Counted from the stretch's first letter, positions 10,162-19,715 are shown. The stretch is 34,873 nucleotides of DNA from Bacillota bacterium (GCA_023457325.1 JAEWLX010000026.1:1-34873), one strand, 5' to 3'. Notes: generated by a model not told the origin, from the letters alone. A program made the numbers and translations.

Positions 10162-11757
10162 ATGAAACCTAACAAAATTTCTGCAATCGCCGTCCTCTCG
10201 CTTTTTGTATTAACAAGCTGCGGACCGGAACCTGGCGATAATTACTATCGTTTTAACGATAAAGACGAGGCGGTTACCTTGGCTCAAGCCAGAAAAGGTA
10301 GTTATAAAAGCGATATGCCACGTTTAGGCGAATCCCGTGTCCTAGTTGTGCCGGTTGAATTTTCCGACTACCCTGCCTCAGATATGCTTCGTGGAGCCGA
10401 AGGTGCCCGTGAAGATTTAGAAAAAGCCTATTTTGGCGAATCAGAAGATACACAATGGGAATCATTGAGCAGTTATTACGCTAAGTCAAGTTATGGCAAA
10501 GTTAATATTACTGGGCAAGTTATGCCATGGTATCGTCCTTCACATCGCGATTCTCCAACTCAGTGGTACTCAACCAATGAAATCGTTAATAGCTTTGGAA
10601 CATCAGATGGTGATTCAGGTATTGCGCGGTTAATTTTGAGCTGGATTTATGAAGATTACTATATCAACGATTTGTGGGATGGACTCAGCGATGACGAAGG
10701 AAATCCTTACACTAGTCGCAGCCATTTCTTTAAGGACTATGATGGTGATGGCGACGGCTTTATCGATGTCATTCAAATGGTTTATAGTGCCCCTATTCAG
10801 CACTTAGACAGCGATTTATTCTGGGCTTTCCGCTCGGCCGACACATCAGGTAATCCTAATAAAAACACTCCTGGGCCATGCGCCTTTATCTGGCTAGGTT
10901 ATGATTTCATTTATGAAAATGGTTATTACGATGATCTTGGCGTTTATAAAAACTGGACTGATGCAGAAATTATTAATGGCACAGCCAAGATTGATGCGCA
11001 TACAATCATTCATGAAACCGGTCACGCCCTTGGTGCAGATGACTACTATACCTACGATTCCAAAGATTGGGGTCCATTGGGTGGAACCGATATGATGGAT
11101 TATAACGTTGGTGATCACAATGCTTATACCAAAGGTATCTTTGGTTGGGCTGATCCAATCGTTGTGACTGGTGAAGCGACAGTTACAGTTAAATCGTTCA
11201 CCGACACGGGCGAGGCGATTGTCTTGCCAGCCTATCGTCAAGATGGTCAAGTTAATAACTCATTGCTTGATAATTACATCATGATTGAATACTATCGTCC
11301 AACTGGTCTTAACGAGATGGATGCTACTTATAATTACACTGGTAGCTATCCGAAGATGCCTAATGTTCCTGGCATACGTGTGTACCACGTCGATTCCCGT
11401 CTTGGACTATATACATACGGTAGTGTATCCGGTTGGCAATTTGTTCGCTATGTCTCAGAAGTAACGGGTACTGACGACAATTCATACATTGATATTGCTA
11501 ACTCCAATACAAAGTCACGTAGTGCTAATCCAAATTTCCGGTTGATTCACGCTCTTGAAGTCAGCGGACAAAATACGCTAAAAAACAGCTCTTTCCGTGT
11601 CAATTATAATAGCAGCATGATGTGGCAAGAAGGTGACACTTTTGGTGTTGATACCTTCGTCGGCTTCACTCTTAATAACGGTAATAAACTCGGCTATAAA
11701 TTCGAAGTTACCGACATGAACGATGAAGATGCGACAATAAAATTTAGTCTCGCCTAA
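10162..11757 (+). CDS. M6-family metalloprotease lipoprotein, paralog 1
   Basis: Secreted, lipid-anchored zinc protease of the immune-inhibitor-A-like (M6) type, predicted to cleave proteins outside the cell. The 531 residues start with a lipoprotein signal (lipobox LTSC, Cys20). The N-terminal half has the M6 pattern SSYGKVNITGQVMPWY. A calcium-type acidic loop DYDGDGDGFID begins at residue 192. The catalytic HETGH lies at 284-288 with Asp294 as likely third ligand in HExxHxxGxxD, followed by GGTDMMDYN (Met-turn region). A C-terminal domain carries VPGIRVYHVDSRL and a final LGYKFEVTD strand. First of four tandem paralogs, with its own promoter and terminator, so transcribed alone. The natural substrate cannot be read from the sequence. 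Confidence 0.9.
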   Translation: MKPNKISAIAVLSLFVLTSCGPEPGDNYYRFNDKDEAVTLAQARKGSYKSDMPRLGESRVLVVPVEFSDYPASDMLRGAEGAREDLEKAYFGESEDTQWESLSSYYAKSSYGKVNITGQVMPWYRPSHRDSPTQWYSTNEIVNSFGTSDGDSGIARLILSWIYEDYYINDLWDGLSDDEGNPYTSRSHFFKDYDGDGDGFIDVIQMVYSAPIQHLDSDLFWAFRSADTSGNPNKNTPGPCAFIWLGYDFIYENGYYDDLGVYKNWTDAEIINGTAKIDAHTIIHETGHALGADDYYTYDSKDWGPLGGTDMMDYNVGDHNAYTKGIFGWADPIVVTGEATVTVKSFTDTGEAIVLPAYRQDGQVNNSLLDNYIMIEYYRPTGLNEMDATYNYTGSYPKMPNVPGIRVYHVDSRLGLYTYGSVSGWQFVRYVSEVTGTDDNSYIDIANSNTKSRSANPNFRLIHALEVSGQNTLKNSSFRVNYNSSMMWQEGDTFGVDTFVGFTLNNGNKLGYKFEVTDMNDEDATIKFSLA

Positions 11758-11776
11758 TCATTAGTCAAAATCGATT

Positions 11777-11804
11777 AACCTTCCACATCGGTGGGAGGTT
11801 TTTC
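11777..11804 (+). terminator. Rho-independent terminator after M6 paralog 1
   Basis: Ten-base stem AACCTTCCAC (11777-11786) / GTGGGAGGTT (11791-11800) with an ATCG loop and one T-G wobble, followed by TTTTTC. Confidence 0.9.
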
Positions 11805-11825
11805 TTATAGATAAACGCATTGTAA

Positions 11826-11854
11826 TTGCATCAGATGGCGAAGAATGCTATCTT
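11826..11854 (+). promoter_or_regulatory. Candidate promoter giving a near-leaderless mRNA for M6 paralog 2
   Basis: TTGCAT (11826-11831), a 17-base spacer and TATCTT (11849-11854) with an upstream TGC. The predicted start (about 11861) is only about three bases before the ATG at 11864, and no Shine-Dalgarno is present. A terminator lies upstream, so the gene needs a promoter in this 60-base gap. Confidence 0.5.
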
Positions 11855-11863
11855 TAGATAGTT

Positions 11864-13357
11864 ATGAAAAGAAAGACATTTTTTATTATACCTATCTTGG
11901 CGATGTTGCTTGCTGGCTGTGGTCCAGTTGGTGACTCTTCAAGTGTGACTGATTCAACCTCTATTTTTCCTTCTGACGAAACTTCAAGTTCAAGTGATGA
12001 AGAAGAACATGATTCCTTTTATCGCGCTCCTGACCAGGAAATCACTTATCATGATGTTTCAAGAGCGGGGGAGATGGATAGTATCCCTGCTATTGGTGAT
12101 GTCGATTTACTCGTTATACCAGTCATTATTGATGGCTATGAAAGTACGGCGACAAGCAAAACAAGGTCTGATATCCAAAAAGCAATGTTTGGTGAAGCGG
12201 AAGACACTAGTTGGGAATCGGTGGCTAGTTTTTATCAAAAATCAAGCTATGGAAAATTAAACCTAAGTGGAATCGTTACAAACTGGTTTGATTCGGGTTA
12301 CTCTTCTTCGGATATGCTTTCGTTAGAAAAAAAGGATATTGATTCTGTTTCAATTCTCATGGAAGACGCAATTGATTGGGTGCGTGACACACAGCCACAA
12401 ATTGATTTAAAAGACTTTGATAACGATAGTGATGGCCACATTGATGCTGTTTGGATGATATACTCGGCTCCTTCTAATCTAAACGATGTGTTTTGGGCTT
12501 ATGTCTATTGGAATTATCGCAATCAAAATAACAAAAGTATTGCAAATCCTACTCCTTTTGCCTATGGATGGGCCAGTTACGATTTTATGTATGAAGGATA
12601 CGGATCAAGCGGAATTGATGGTCATACATATATTCATGAAACAGGGCATTTACTTGGCTTAGACGACTATTATGATTACGATGGTGACACATCACCGATG
12701 GGTGGTATTGATATGATGGATTATAACATCATTGACCATAATGGTTTTTCTAAATTTGCCTTGGGATGGACAAATCCCTATGTTGTGACGGGCGATGCTG
12801 ATATTGAAATATCTCCAGCTTCTTCAACTGGCGATTCTGTTTTACTCTCGGCTGATTGGAACGGCAACCCTTTTGATGAATATATTCTTATAGAACTCTA
12901 TACTCCTGACGGTTTAAATGAGAAGGATTCTAAGTCCGCTTACCCTGGCAATAATATGCGAGGATTTACTGTTCCTGGGGTTAGAATGTATCACATTGAT
13001 GCTCGACTTTTTGACAGAAGGGCAAGAACATATGTTGATAATCTTGATGTTTCAAACGCCTATATCGGCGCTTCAAATTCTGAGTCATGGTCCTTTCTTG
13101 CTTCGAATCAAGCAAAATTTAAACTTTTGTCGTTAGTGGACGCTAATAAAAACGTGAAATACCTAAGTAACCCTTATGCGGTAGCCACTAACAAAACATT
13201 GTTTAGTGAAGGTAAGACATTTACATTCCAAGACTATAAAACCGCCTTCCCGCTTGGCAATGGTTTGAAGATGAACGATGGCACGACTTTCCCCTTTTCA
13301 ATTGAGTTTAGTCAAGTGAATTCAGAGAGTGCTAAAATAAAAATAAGAGTTATTTGA
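11864..13357 (+). CDS. M6-family metalloprotease lipoprotein, paralog 2
   Basis: Extracellular zinc protease of the same family as its neighbours. The 497 residues have a lipobox (LLAGC, Cys19), then a Ser/Asp/Glu-rich spacer to about residue 50 that would hold the enzyme away from the membrane. Next come SSYGKLNLSGIVTNWF, the calcium-type loop DFDNDSDGHID (184-194), HETGHLLGLDDYY (HETGH 258-262), GGIDMMDYN, and the C-terminal VPGVRMYHIDARL. No SD precedes the ATG; the -10-like TATCTT ends ten bases before it. This is the only gene in the window that stops at TGA, with a TAG two codons further on. No terminator follows, so paralogs 2-4 probably share a transcript. Confidence 0.9.
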   Translation: MKRKTFFIIPILAMLLAGCGPVGDSSSVTDSTSIFPSDETSSSSDEEEHDSFYRAPDQEITYHDVSRAGEMDSIPAIGDVDLLVIPVIIDGYESTATSKTRSDIQKAMFGEAEDTSWESVASFYQKSSYGKLNLSGIVTNWFDSGYSSSDMLSLEKKDIDSVSILMEDAIDWVRDTQPQIDLKDFDNDSDGHIDAVWMIYSAPSNLNDVFWAYVYWNYRNQNNKSIANPTPFAYGWASYDFMYEGYGSSGIDGHTYIHETGHLLGLDDYYDYDGDTSPMGGIDMMDYNIIDHNGFSKFALGWTNPYVVTGDADIEISPASSTGDSVLLSADWNGNPFDEYILIELYTPDGLNEKDSKSAYPGNNMRGFTVPGVRMYHIDARLFDRRARTYVDNLDVSNAYIGASNSESWSFLASNQAKFKLLSLVDANKNVKYLSNPYAVATNKTLFSEGKTFTFQDYKTAFPLGNGLKMNDGTTFPFSIEFSQVNSESAKIKIRVI

Positions 13358-13381
13358 TTTATATAGTAGGAAAGAGAACTT

Positions 13382-13387
13382 TATAAT
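13382..13387 (+). promoter_or_regulatory. Candidate -10 box before M6 paralog 3
   Basis: A consensus TATAAT lies 12 bases before the GTG start, which would give a six-base leader. The -35 is poor (TTTATA at 18 bases spacing). It may be an internal promoter of the M6 2-4 unit. Confidence 0.35.
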
Positions 13388-13399
13388 TAGGAACAAACA

Positions 13400-15013
13400 G
13401 TGAAAAGAAAAGTGTTATATCTTTCCTCGTTAGTGGCAATTGTTTTAAGCAGTTGCACCATTTCCTTTGGAAGTTCGAATAGTGCTTCCCAAATAGATAG
13501 TGATACATCATCAGATTCTGACCCATCTTCAAGCGAAACCATTAGCGATGTTCCTTCAACAACAAGCAGTGAAAATTCTTCCGATTCCTCATCAACTTTG
13601 GAAGAAGGCTGGGATAACTACTATTTACCGGATGAAGTCGATCCCTATCATTCATATCAAGATCTAAAAATGAATGTAGGTATTGATGCAGTTCCTAGTC
13701 CTCGTACGGATATTGACATTTTAGTTATACCAATTGAGTTCACCGACTATTCTTTTTCATCAAAGACTTTGGCTGACATAGAAATACTATTTAATGGAAC
13801 ACCATCACAAACAAAATATTGGGAATCTGTTTCTTCATTTTATGAAAAATCCAGTTATGGAAACCAGGTGATGGATTTTACTGTAGCCCCAAAATACAAT
13901 ACCGGACTGACGGCTAGCCAAGCATCAAGGCTAGACACGAGTTATACACAATACTTCTCAACTAATCTTCTAAGAAGTGCTGTCGATAATTACAAATTGA
14001 CAAATGGTAGTTCATCAACGCGGCAATTCGATGCCGATGGCAATGGCTATATCGATGCTGTGTGGATGATTTATAGTTGTCCAAATCATAGCAATTCACC
14101 GACAATCAAAAATATTTCCGAAGATTTCTGGGCTTATGTTTTCTGGGATTATTATGATCAATCTTCTTCAACAACTAGTCCTAACCCCAACGCCTATGCC
14201 TGGGCAAGTTATGATTTCATGTACGAGGGCGGCGGAACAAACAAAGTTGACGCCCACACTTATATTCATGAAACTGGCCACCTTTTAGGTTTAGATGATT
14301 ACTATAATTATGATGAAAATAGCACTTATAAGCCTCTAGGGGCCATCGATATGATGGATTATAATGTCGGCGACCATAACGCTTGGTCAAAAATGGCTTT
14401 AGGTTGGTTAAAACCATATGTTGTGACCGGCGACGCCCAAATCACGATCAATCCCGTTGAAAGTAGTGGTGATGCCATCTTGATTGCTGATAACTGGAAT
14501 GGCACTTCGTTTGACGAATTCTTGTTGCTCGAACTAATCACACCCACCGGTTTAAATGATCTTGACTCAAAAACTATTTATGCTGACGTATATCCACTTG
14601 TTTATACGCAACCAGGCATACGGCTTTTACATATCGATTCCAGACTCGGTATCTTTAATTACTATGGAGGTTTCATTGGATATGGTGATCCTGGTGATTT
14701 GCCCCTTTATAATGATTCGACGCAGAGATACTTCGACCAAGTTAATTCAAACACACCTTCACGTAGTGTGGCCAATCCAGATTATCGACTGGTTCATATG
14801 ATTCAAGCTGGTGGCACAAACACCTTTGACACAGGTTATACCGGTACTTATTCCGATCTTTTTAGAACCGGTATGTCTTTTTCGATGGCCAATTATGGTT
14901 CAGAGTTTTTTGAAAACGGCAATAAGCTTAATAATGGTAATTCATTAGGCTATACAATCGATTTTATAAACGTCAATTTGTCATCCGCGACTATACGTGT
15001 GAATAAAATCTAG
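13400..15013 (+). CDS. M6-family metalloprotease lipoprotein, paralog 3
   Basis: Lipid-anchored extracellular zinc protease, 537 residues. Lipobox VLSSC (Cys19) is followed by a long, almost pure Ser/Thr/Asp linker to about residue 74, the longest in the cluster. The protease part has WESVSSFYEKSSYG, the acidic loop FDADGNGYID (210-219), HETGHLLGLDDYY (HETGH 290-294), GAIDMMDYNVGDHN, and C-terminal QPGIRLLHIDSRL and GNSLGYTIDF. The GTG start has only a weak AGGA upstream. It is kept because it places the signal peptide correctly and no better in-frame start precedes the lipobox. It lies 42 bases after paralog 2 and 14 bases before paralog 4. Confidence 0.88.
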   Translation: MKRKVLYLSSLVAIVLSSCTISFGSSNSASQIDSDTSSDSDPSSSETISDVPSTTSSENSSDSSSTLEEGWDNYYLPDEVDPYHSYQDLKMNVGIDAVPSPRTDIDILVIPIEFTDYSFSSKTLADIEILFNGTPSQTKYWESVSSFYEKSSYGNQVMDFTVAPKYNTGLTASQASRLDTSYTQYFSTNLLRSAVDNYKLTNGSSSTRQFDADGNGYIDAVWMIYSCPNHSNSPTIKNISEDFWAYVFWDYYDQSSSTTSPNPNAYAWASYDFMYEGGGTNKVDAHTYIHETGHLLGLDDYYNYDENSTYKPLGAIDMMDYNVGDHNAWSKMALGWLKPYVVTGDAQITINPVESSGDAILIADNWNGTSFDEFLLLELITPTGLNDLDSKTIYADVYPLVYTQPGIRLLHIDSRLGIFNYYGGFIGYGDPGDLPLYNDSTQRYFDQVNSNTPSRSVANPDYRLVHMIQAGGTNTFDTGYTGTYSDLFRTGMSFSMANYGSEFFENGNKLNNGNSLGYTIDFINVNLSSATIRVNKI

Positions 15014-15019
15014 TATTAT
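15014..15019 (+). promoter_or_regulatory. Candidate -10 box directly before M6 paralog 4
   Basis: TATTAT ends nine bases before the ATG at 15028 and starts at the stop codon of paralog 3. There is no SD and no convincing -35. Either an almost leaderless transcript or translational re-initiation from paralog 3 would explain expression. Confidence 0.3.
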
Positions 15020-15027
15020 TGATATAG

Positions 15028-16530
15028 ATGAAAAAGAACAGTAACCGCTTATTTATTTTCTCTTTATTTCTGACGAGCTCATTAATTGTTTCAGCTTGCG
15101 CAAATACACCTTTACCATTCGTACCGTTTTTTGATTACGCCCTCGATCAAGATAACCATGAGACAATCCAGGGTGAAGGCTACTATAAACCAGGTGACTA
15201 TTCTCCATACACTTATTTAAATGATGAAGAAGTAGAAGAATCGTTTACTGATTTTACTGAAATGTATCGTCACCAAGGCGTTCGCAAAAACATCAGGTCT
15301 ACTGGAAGACAAAAAATATTAGTTATTCCTGTTGATTTTGATGATTACCCATCCACTCTTCTTCTCGAAGGAACAGAAGGCTCTTTAGAGGTTCTTCGCA
15401 ATGCTTTTTTTGGCATCGACAATAATAACCACTGGCAATCAGTGGCGAGTTATTACAATGAATCGAGCTACGGCAAACTTGTCCTTGATGGAAAAGTTAC
15501 GGATTGGTATCGCTCAAGCTATCGAGCTTCACAAATTCGCGACCAGTCTGCAAATATTACGGTTGTCGGCGCAATCTATAACGCCGCGCTTACTTGGTAT
15601 CAGGAAACATATGGCGATTTGAGTGCTTACTATGTAGATGGAGATGCTTCTAATCGCATACCGGTTTATCTTGTTTATTCTCATCCCTCGGAGACGGGTT
15701 CTAGTGCCCGCAATAAAATGTTTTGGGCTTATACAATTAATCGCAACAATATTTTGACGTGCTGGTCAAGCTATTCGTTAACGTATTTAACTGATGGTCG
15801 ACCTGACACTCATACTTATATTCACGAGGTCGGGCATTTGTTTGGACTTGATGATTATTACAACACTGAAGGAGGACCATATGGTCCAACCGGACGTGCC
15901 GATATGATGGATTATAGTATCGGTGATCATACCGGTTATTCGAAAATGCTTTTAAACTGGACGAGGCCATACGTCGTAACTGATAGCGCCGAAATTACGA
16001 TTCGCCCCTTTTATAATAGTGGCGATTTGATACTAATCAAAGATGGTTGGAACAAGACGGCGATGGACGAGTACTTGCTTCTTGAGTTTTATAGTCCCAA
16101 CGGTCTAAATGCTCACGACTCACGACCAACGCACAGTGAACCGCGCTTAATGCAAGAAATTGGCATAAAAGTTTATCATGTTGATTCACGACTGGCCTTT
16201 TGGGCAGCGGGCAATCAGACGCGACCCCTTGGTTATGTCGAGGATGGCGGATATAGTCAAGATACTAATCGCGTCGGAATAGTACATAGCAACTCAGTCG
16301 AAAAGACTTATAATGATTGCCTTCTTTATCATCTCCTTGAAAGCAGTGGTAAAAACACCTTTATAAATGGTGCCTCGGCCTCAAATGATACGTTATTTTC
16401 AAAAGGCGATACATTCGGCGTTACAACCTTTAATAATTTCACCTTTAATGGTGGCAGCCCTCTTGGCTATACCTTCACTGTCTCGAGCCTTTCCAACACT
16501 CACGCAACGATTAACATAAATAAAATTTAA
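15028..16530 (+). CDS. M6-family metalloprotease lipoprotein, paralog 4 (divergent)
   Basis: Fourth lipid-anchored M6-type protease, 500 residues, lipobox VSAC (Cys24), with no Ser-rich linker. It retains ESSYGKLVLDGKVTDWY, the zinc motif HEVGHLFGLDDYY (HEVGH 266-270), RADMMDYSIGDH, and the C-terminal GIKVYHVDSRL. It differs from its sisters in the acidic loop: where they have DxDxDGxxxxD, this one reads YVDGDASNRIP (202-212) and lacks the last Asp, so calcium binding there is probably lost. HETGH is also HEVGH. It remains a likely active enzyme, but of altered stability or specificity. No terminator is visible between it and rpsL, so some transcripts may read into the str operon. Confidence 0.87.
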   Translation: MKKNSNRLFIFSLFLTSSLIVSACANTPLPFVPFFDYALDQDNHETIQGEGYYKPGDYSPYTYLNDEEVEESFTDFTEMYRHQGVRKNIRSTGRQKILVIPVDFDDYPSTLLLEGTEGSLEVLRNAFFGIDNNNHWQSVASYYNESSYGKLVLDGKVTDWYRSSYRASQIRDQSANITVVGAIYNAALTWYQETYGDLSAYYVDGDASNRIPVYLVYSHPSETGSSARNKMFWAYTINRNNILTCWSSYSLTYLTDGRPDTHTYIHEVGHLFGLDDYYNTEGGPYGPTGRADMMDYSIGDHTGYSKMLLNWTRPYVVTDSAEITIRPFYNSGDLILIKDGWNKTAMDEYLLLEFYSPNGLNAHDSRPTHSEPRLMQEIGIKVYHVDSRLAFWAAGNQTRPLGYVEDGGYSQDTNRVGIVHSNSVEKTYNDCLLYHLLESSGKNTFINGASASNDTLFSKGDTFGVTTFNNFTFNGGSPLGYTFTVSSLSNTHATININKI

Positions 16531-16538
16531 CTTTTGTC

Positions 16539-16568
16539 TTGACTAATATATTACCAAGTTGTTATTAT
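16539..16568 (+). promoter_or_regulatory. Promoter of the str operon
   Basis: TTGACT (16539-16544), an 18-base spacer and TATTAT (16563-16568). It lies eight bases after the stop of the last M6 gene and gives a leader of about 95 bases before rpsL. Confidence 0.7.
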
Positions 16569-16586
16569 CTTTCAGGACACATATTA

Positions 16587-16648
16587 AGGCCACGAAGGCC
16601 TATTTATTTGTAAGATGTGCGATACACCGGGAATTGTGTACGTACAAT
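16587..16648 (+). promoter_or_regulatory. rpsL leader with two small hairpins
   Basis: AGGCC (16587-16591) pairs with GGCCT (16597-16601). ATTGTG (16633-16638) pairs with TACAAT (16643-16648) around a TACG tetraloop, six bases before the AAAGGAGG SD (16655-16662). A hairpin so close to the SD could host autoregulation, but no known leader family is recognised. Confidence 0.35.
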
Positions 16649-16669
16649 CAAGCGAAAGGAGGATGTCCA

Positions 16670-17080
16670 ATGCCAACCATTAATCAGCTAGTAAGGCAAG
16701 GACGCGTTCGTTCTACATTCAAATCCAAAGCCCCCGCCTTGGGCAAAAGATGGAACTCTCTTAATAAGAAGGAGACATCGCAAAATTCAGCCCAAAAGCG
16801 CGGAGTTTGTACTCGTGTAGGAACAATGACGCCGAAAAAACCAAACTCAGCCCTCAGAAAGTATGCTCGTATTCGTTTATCAAACGGATATGAAGTGAAT
16901 GCTTATATCGGCGGTGAAGGTCACAACCTTCAAGAACACTCCACTGTTTTAATTCGCGGTGGTCGTGTTAAAGATTTACCTGGTGTTCGTTACCACATTA
17001 TTCGTGGCACACTAGATACGGCCGGTATCGAAAGCCGCCGTCAAGGCCGTAGCCAATATGGCACAAAAAGACCTAAGTAA
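16670..17080 (+). CDS. rpsL: 30S ribosomal protein S12
   Basis: Decoding-centre protein that checks codon-anticodon pairing; first gene of the str operon. The 136 residues start [12 protein letters not shown] and contain [37 protein letters not shown] and end GTKRPK. The Lys residues whose mutation gives streptomycin resistance (in KKPNS and in GRVKDLPG) are both wild type. The Asp modified by RimO in VKDLPG is also present. An open frame extends upstream to a TTG at 16559, but the AAAGGAGG SD and the universal MPT start fix 16670. No L7Ae-type gene (rplGB/ybxF) precedes it, in contrast to many Bacilli. Confidence 0.97.
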   Translation: MPTINQLVRQGRVRSTFKSKAPALGKRWNSLNKKETSQNSAQKRGVCTRVGTMTPKKPNSALRKYARIRLSNGYEVNAYIGGEGHNLQEHSTVLIRGGRVKDLPGVRYHIIRGTLDTAGIESRRQGRSQYGTKRPK

Positions 17081-17115
17081 TCGTTTATTTAGGTAATTGA
17101 TAAGGAGATAAAAAT

Positions 17116-17586
17116 ATGCCACGCAAAGGAAGTGTGAGCAAACGCGACGTCTTACCAGATCCAATTTATAGTTCAAAATTGGTCACGCGTTTGATCAACA
17201 AAATAATGCTTGATGGTAAAAGAGGAACCGCGCAAACGATTCTTTATAGTGCTTTCAAGAAAATTGAAACAAAAACTGGTAAACCAGCCATGGACGTTTT
17301 TGCCACGGCGATAAATAACATCATGCCTGAAGTTCAACTAAAAGTACGCCGTATTGGCGCAGCCAACTATCAAGTTCCTACCGAAGTGACTGCGGACCGC
17401 AAGGTGACATTAGGCTTACGTTGGTTAGTGAACTACGCACGTCTTCGTAATGAAAAGACAATGGAAGACAAACTCGCTAATGAAATTATTGATGCCGCCA
17501 ATGGAACTGGCGCATCCGTTAAGAAGAGGGAAGATACGCACAAGATGGCCGAAGCAAATAAGGCGTACGCTCATTACCGTTGGTAA
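17116..17586 (+). CDS. rpsG: 30S ribosomal protein S7
   Basis: Primary 16S rRNA-binding protein that nucleates the 30S head, and the classical autoregulator of the str operon. The 156 residues are the usual length. Landmarks are [63 protein letters not shown] and the C-terminal [21 protein letters not shown] (17102-17107). It follows rpsL by 35 bases and is 15 bases from fusA, consistent with one transcript. Confidence 0.97.
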   Translation: MPRKGSVSKRDVLPDPIYSSKLVTRLINKIMLDGKRGTAQTILYSAFKKIETKTGKPAMDVFATAINNIMPEVQLKVRRIGAANYQVPTEVTADRKVTLGLRWLVNYARLRNEKTMEDKLANEIIDAANGTGASVKKREDTHKMAEANKAYAHYRW

Positions 17587-17601
17587 CGAGGGAGTCTTAT
17601 T

Positions 17602-19680
17602 ATGGCACGTGAATATGACTTAGAACATACCCGCAATATTGGCATCATGGCGCATATTGACGCGGGTAAAACAACAACGACAGAAAGAATTTTGTACTAC
17701 ACTGGAAAGATTCATAAAATCGGCGAAACCCATGAGGGCTCGGCGACAATGGACTGGATGGCGCAGGAACAAGAACGCGGCATTACGATTACTTCAGCTG
17801 CGACAACCGCTTTCTGGAAAGGGCATCGCGTTAATATCATCGACACTCCAGGACACGTCGACTTCACGGTCGAAGTCGAAAGATCACTTCGTGTTCTTGA
17901 TGGAGCCGTTACCGTTCTCGATGGTAAAAATGGCGTTGAGCCACAAACGGAAACTGTTTGGCGCCAAGGCACCAAATACAATGTTCCCCGCATCGTTTTC
18001 GTCAATAAACTCGATGCAATCGGTGCTGATTTTGATATGTGTATCGACACACTTCATTCGCGCTTAGCAGCGAATGCTGAGGCTGTTCAATACCCAATCG
18101 GAATCGAAAGCCGGTTTAATGGCATTATCGATTTAATCAATCGTAAAGCCTACTCCTATTTAGCAGATAAAAGTGAGGGACCTGTTGAAATAGCTATTCC
18201 CGAAGATTATCTTGAAAAAACCGAGAATATGCGTTGGAAATTACTCGAAGCTCTCGCAGCTTTCAATGATGAACTTATGTTGATGGTTCTCGAAGGCGAA
18301 GAACCTTCAATTGATCTTATTAAAGCGACGATTCGTAAAGCTGTTTTAAGTGGTGAGTTCTTTCCTGTTTTCTGTGGATCAGCTTACAAAAACAAAGGTA
18401 TCCAATTACTTCTAGATGGCGTAATTGACTATCTTCCAAGCCCCATTGATATTCCTCACCAAAAAGGCCATTATAGCGATGGTCGCGAATACATTTGCGA
18501 ACCTGATGATAGCCTTCCGCTTGCAGCCTTAGCTTTTAAAATCGCGACCGACCCATATATTGGACGTCTCGCTTACGTTCGTGTGTATTCAGGAACTTTA
18601 AAAAGTGGCTCATATGTTATCAACACTACAAAAGGTGTTAAAGAACGTATTGGCCGAGTTGTCCTAATGCACTCAAACCATCGTCAAGAAGTTGAACAAC
18701 TCCACGCTGGTGATATCGGCGCTGTTGTCGGTCTCAAAAACACGATTACAGGCGATACTCTCGCCGCTGAAAAACTTGATGTCATGCTCGAAAAAATGGA
18801 ATTTCCAGAACCTGTTATTGAACAAGCGGTGGAACCCAAATCAAAAGCTGATCAGGAAAAAATGGGTGTTGCTCTTCAAAAACTATCAGAAGAAGATCCA
18901 ACCTTCCGCGTTCACACCAACAGTGAAACTGGCCAGACGATTATCGCCGGCGTTGGTGAATTGCATCTTGATATTATCGTTGATCGCATGAAAAGAGAGT
19001 TTGGCGTTCAAGTTAACGTCGGCGCTCCGCAAGTTGGCTATCGCGAAACAATTAAGAGCAGTGGCGAATGTGAAGGAAAATACATCAAACAGTCGGGTGG
19101 TCGCGGCCAATATGGTCACGTTAAAATCCGCTTTGAACCGAACCCCGGAAAGGGATTTGAATTCGTTGACAATATCGTCGGTGGCGTTGTTCCAAAAGAA
19201 TATATTCGCCCAACGAGTGATGGTCTTCGCGATTCACTTGAAAGAGGCTTAGTTGCCGGCTATCCAGTTATCGATTTAAAAGCTACTTTATTTGATGGTA
19301 GTTATCACGAAGTCGATAGTAGTGAAGCAGCTTACAAAATTGCGGCTAGTATGGCTTTAAAAGAAGCGGCTAGGACATGCAGTCCAACCATTCTTGAGCC
19401 AATTATGAAAGTCGAAGTTACAGTTCCGGAAGATTATTATGGTGATGTCATTGGTGATATTACGCGTCGTCGCGGTCAAATGACCGGTGAGTCACAGCGC
19501 GGTAATGCCAAGACGATTGATGCCGATGTTCCTCTTTCAGAAATGTTTGGTTATGTCACTGACTTGCGCTCATTTACTCAAGGCCGTGGCACTTACACTA
19601 TGCAATTCTCTCACTATGGAGAATGCCCACGTTTCGTTCAGGAAGAAATCATCAAAAAATCCGGAATGAGTCAACGCTAA
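17602..19680 (+). CDS. fusA: Elongation factor G
   Basis: GTPase that drives translocation on the ribosome. The 692 residues show all G motifs: AHIDAGKT (17-24), the switch-I segment [23 protein letters not shown] (the usual NKMD with Leu) and GSAYKNKG. Domains II-V follow, with [23 protein letters not shown] and the C-terminal [12 protein letters not shown]. Its SD is weaker than its neighbours' (GAGGGAG, 17588-17594), so translation may be coupled to rpsG. No terminator separates it from tuf, but tuf has its own promoter. Confidence 0.98.
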   Translation: MAREYDLEHTRNIGIMAHIDAGKTTTTERILYYTGKIHKIGETHEGSATMDWMAQEQERGITITSAATTAFWKGHRVNIIDTPGHVDFTVEVERSLRVLDGAVTVLDGKNGVEPQTETVWRQGTKYNVPRIVFVNKLDAIGADFDMCIDTLHSRLAANAEAVQYPIGIESRFNGIIDLINRKAYSYLADKSEGPVEIAIPEDYLEKTENMRWKLLEALAAFNDELMLMVLEGEEPSIDLIKATIRKAVLSGEFFPVFCGSAYKNKGIQLLLDGVIDYLPSPIDIPHQKGHYSDGREYICEPDDSLPLAALAFKIATDPYIGRLAYVRVYSGTLKSGSYVINTTKGVKERIGRVVLMHSNHRQEVEQLHAGDIGAVVGLKNTITGDTLAAEKLDVMLEKMEFPEPVIEQAVEPKSKADQEKMGVALQKLSEEDPTFRVHTNSETGQTIIAGVGELHLDIIVDRMKREFGVQVNVGAPQVGYRETIKSSGECEGKYIKQSGGRGQYGHVKIRFEPNPGKGFEFVDNIVGGVVPKEYIRPTSDGLRDSLERGLVAGYPVIDLKATLFDGSYHEVDSSEAAYKIAASMALKEAARTCSPTILEPIMKVEVTVPEDYYGDVIGDITRRRGQMTGESQRGNAKTIDADVPLSEMFGYVTDLRSFTQGRGTYTMQFSHYGECPRFVQEEIIKKSGMSQR

Positions 19681-19715
19681 TAAATTAATACCTTGTATTG
19701 ATTTTAATAAAAGTT

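Noticed and set aside
13020..13400. Frameshift or truncation of M6 paralog 2 (shorter C-terminus and TGA stop)
   Set aside because: The C-terminal domain continues to a normal final strand (SIEFSQVNSESAKIKIRV), so the gene is complete.
16559..16669. TTG start giving S12 a 37-residue N-terminal extension
   Set aside because: It lies within the promoter and leader. S12 universally begins MPT, here preceded by AAAGGAGG.
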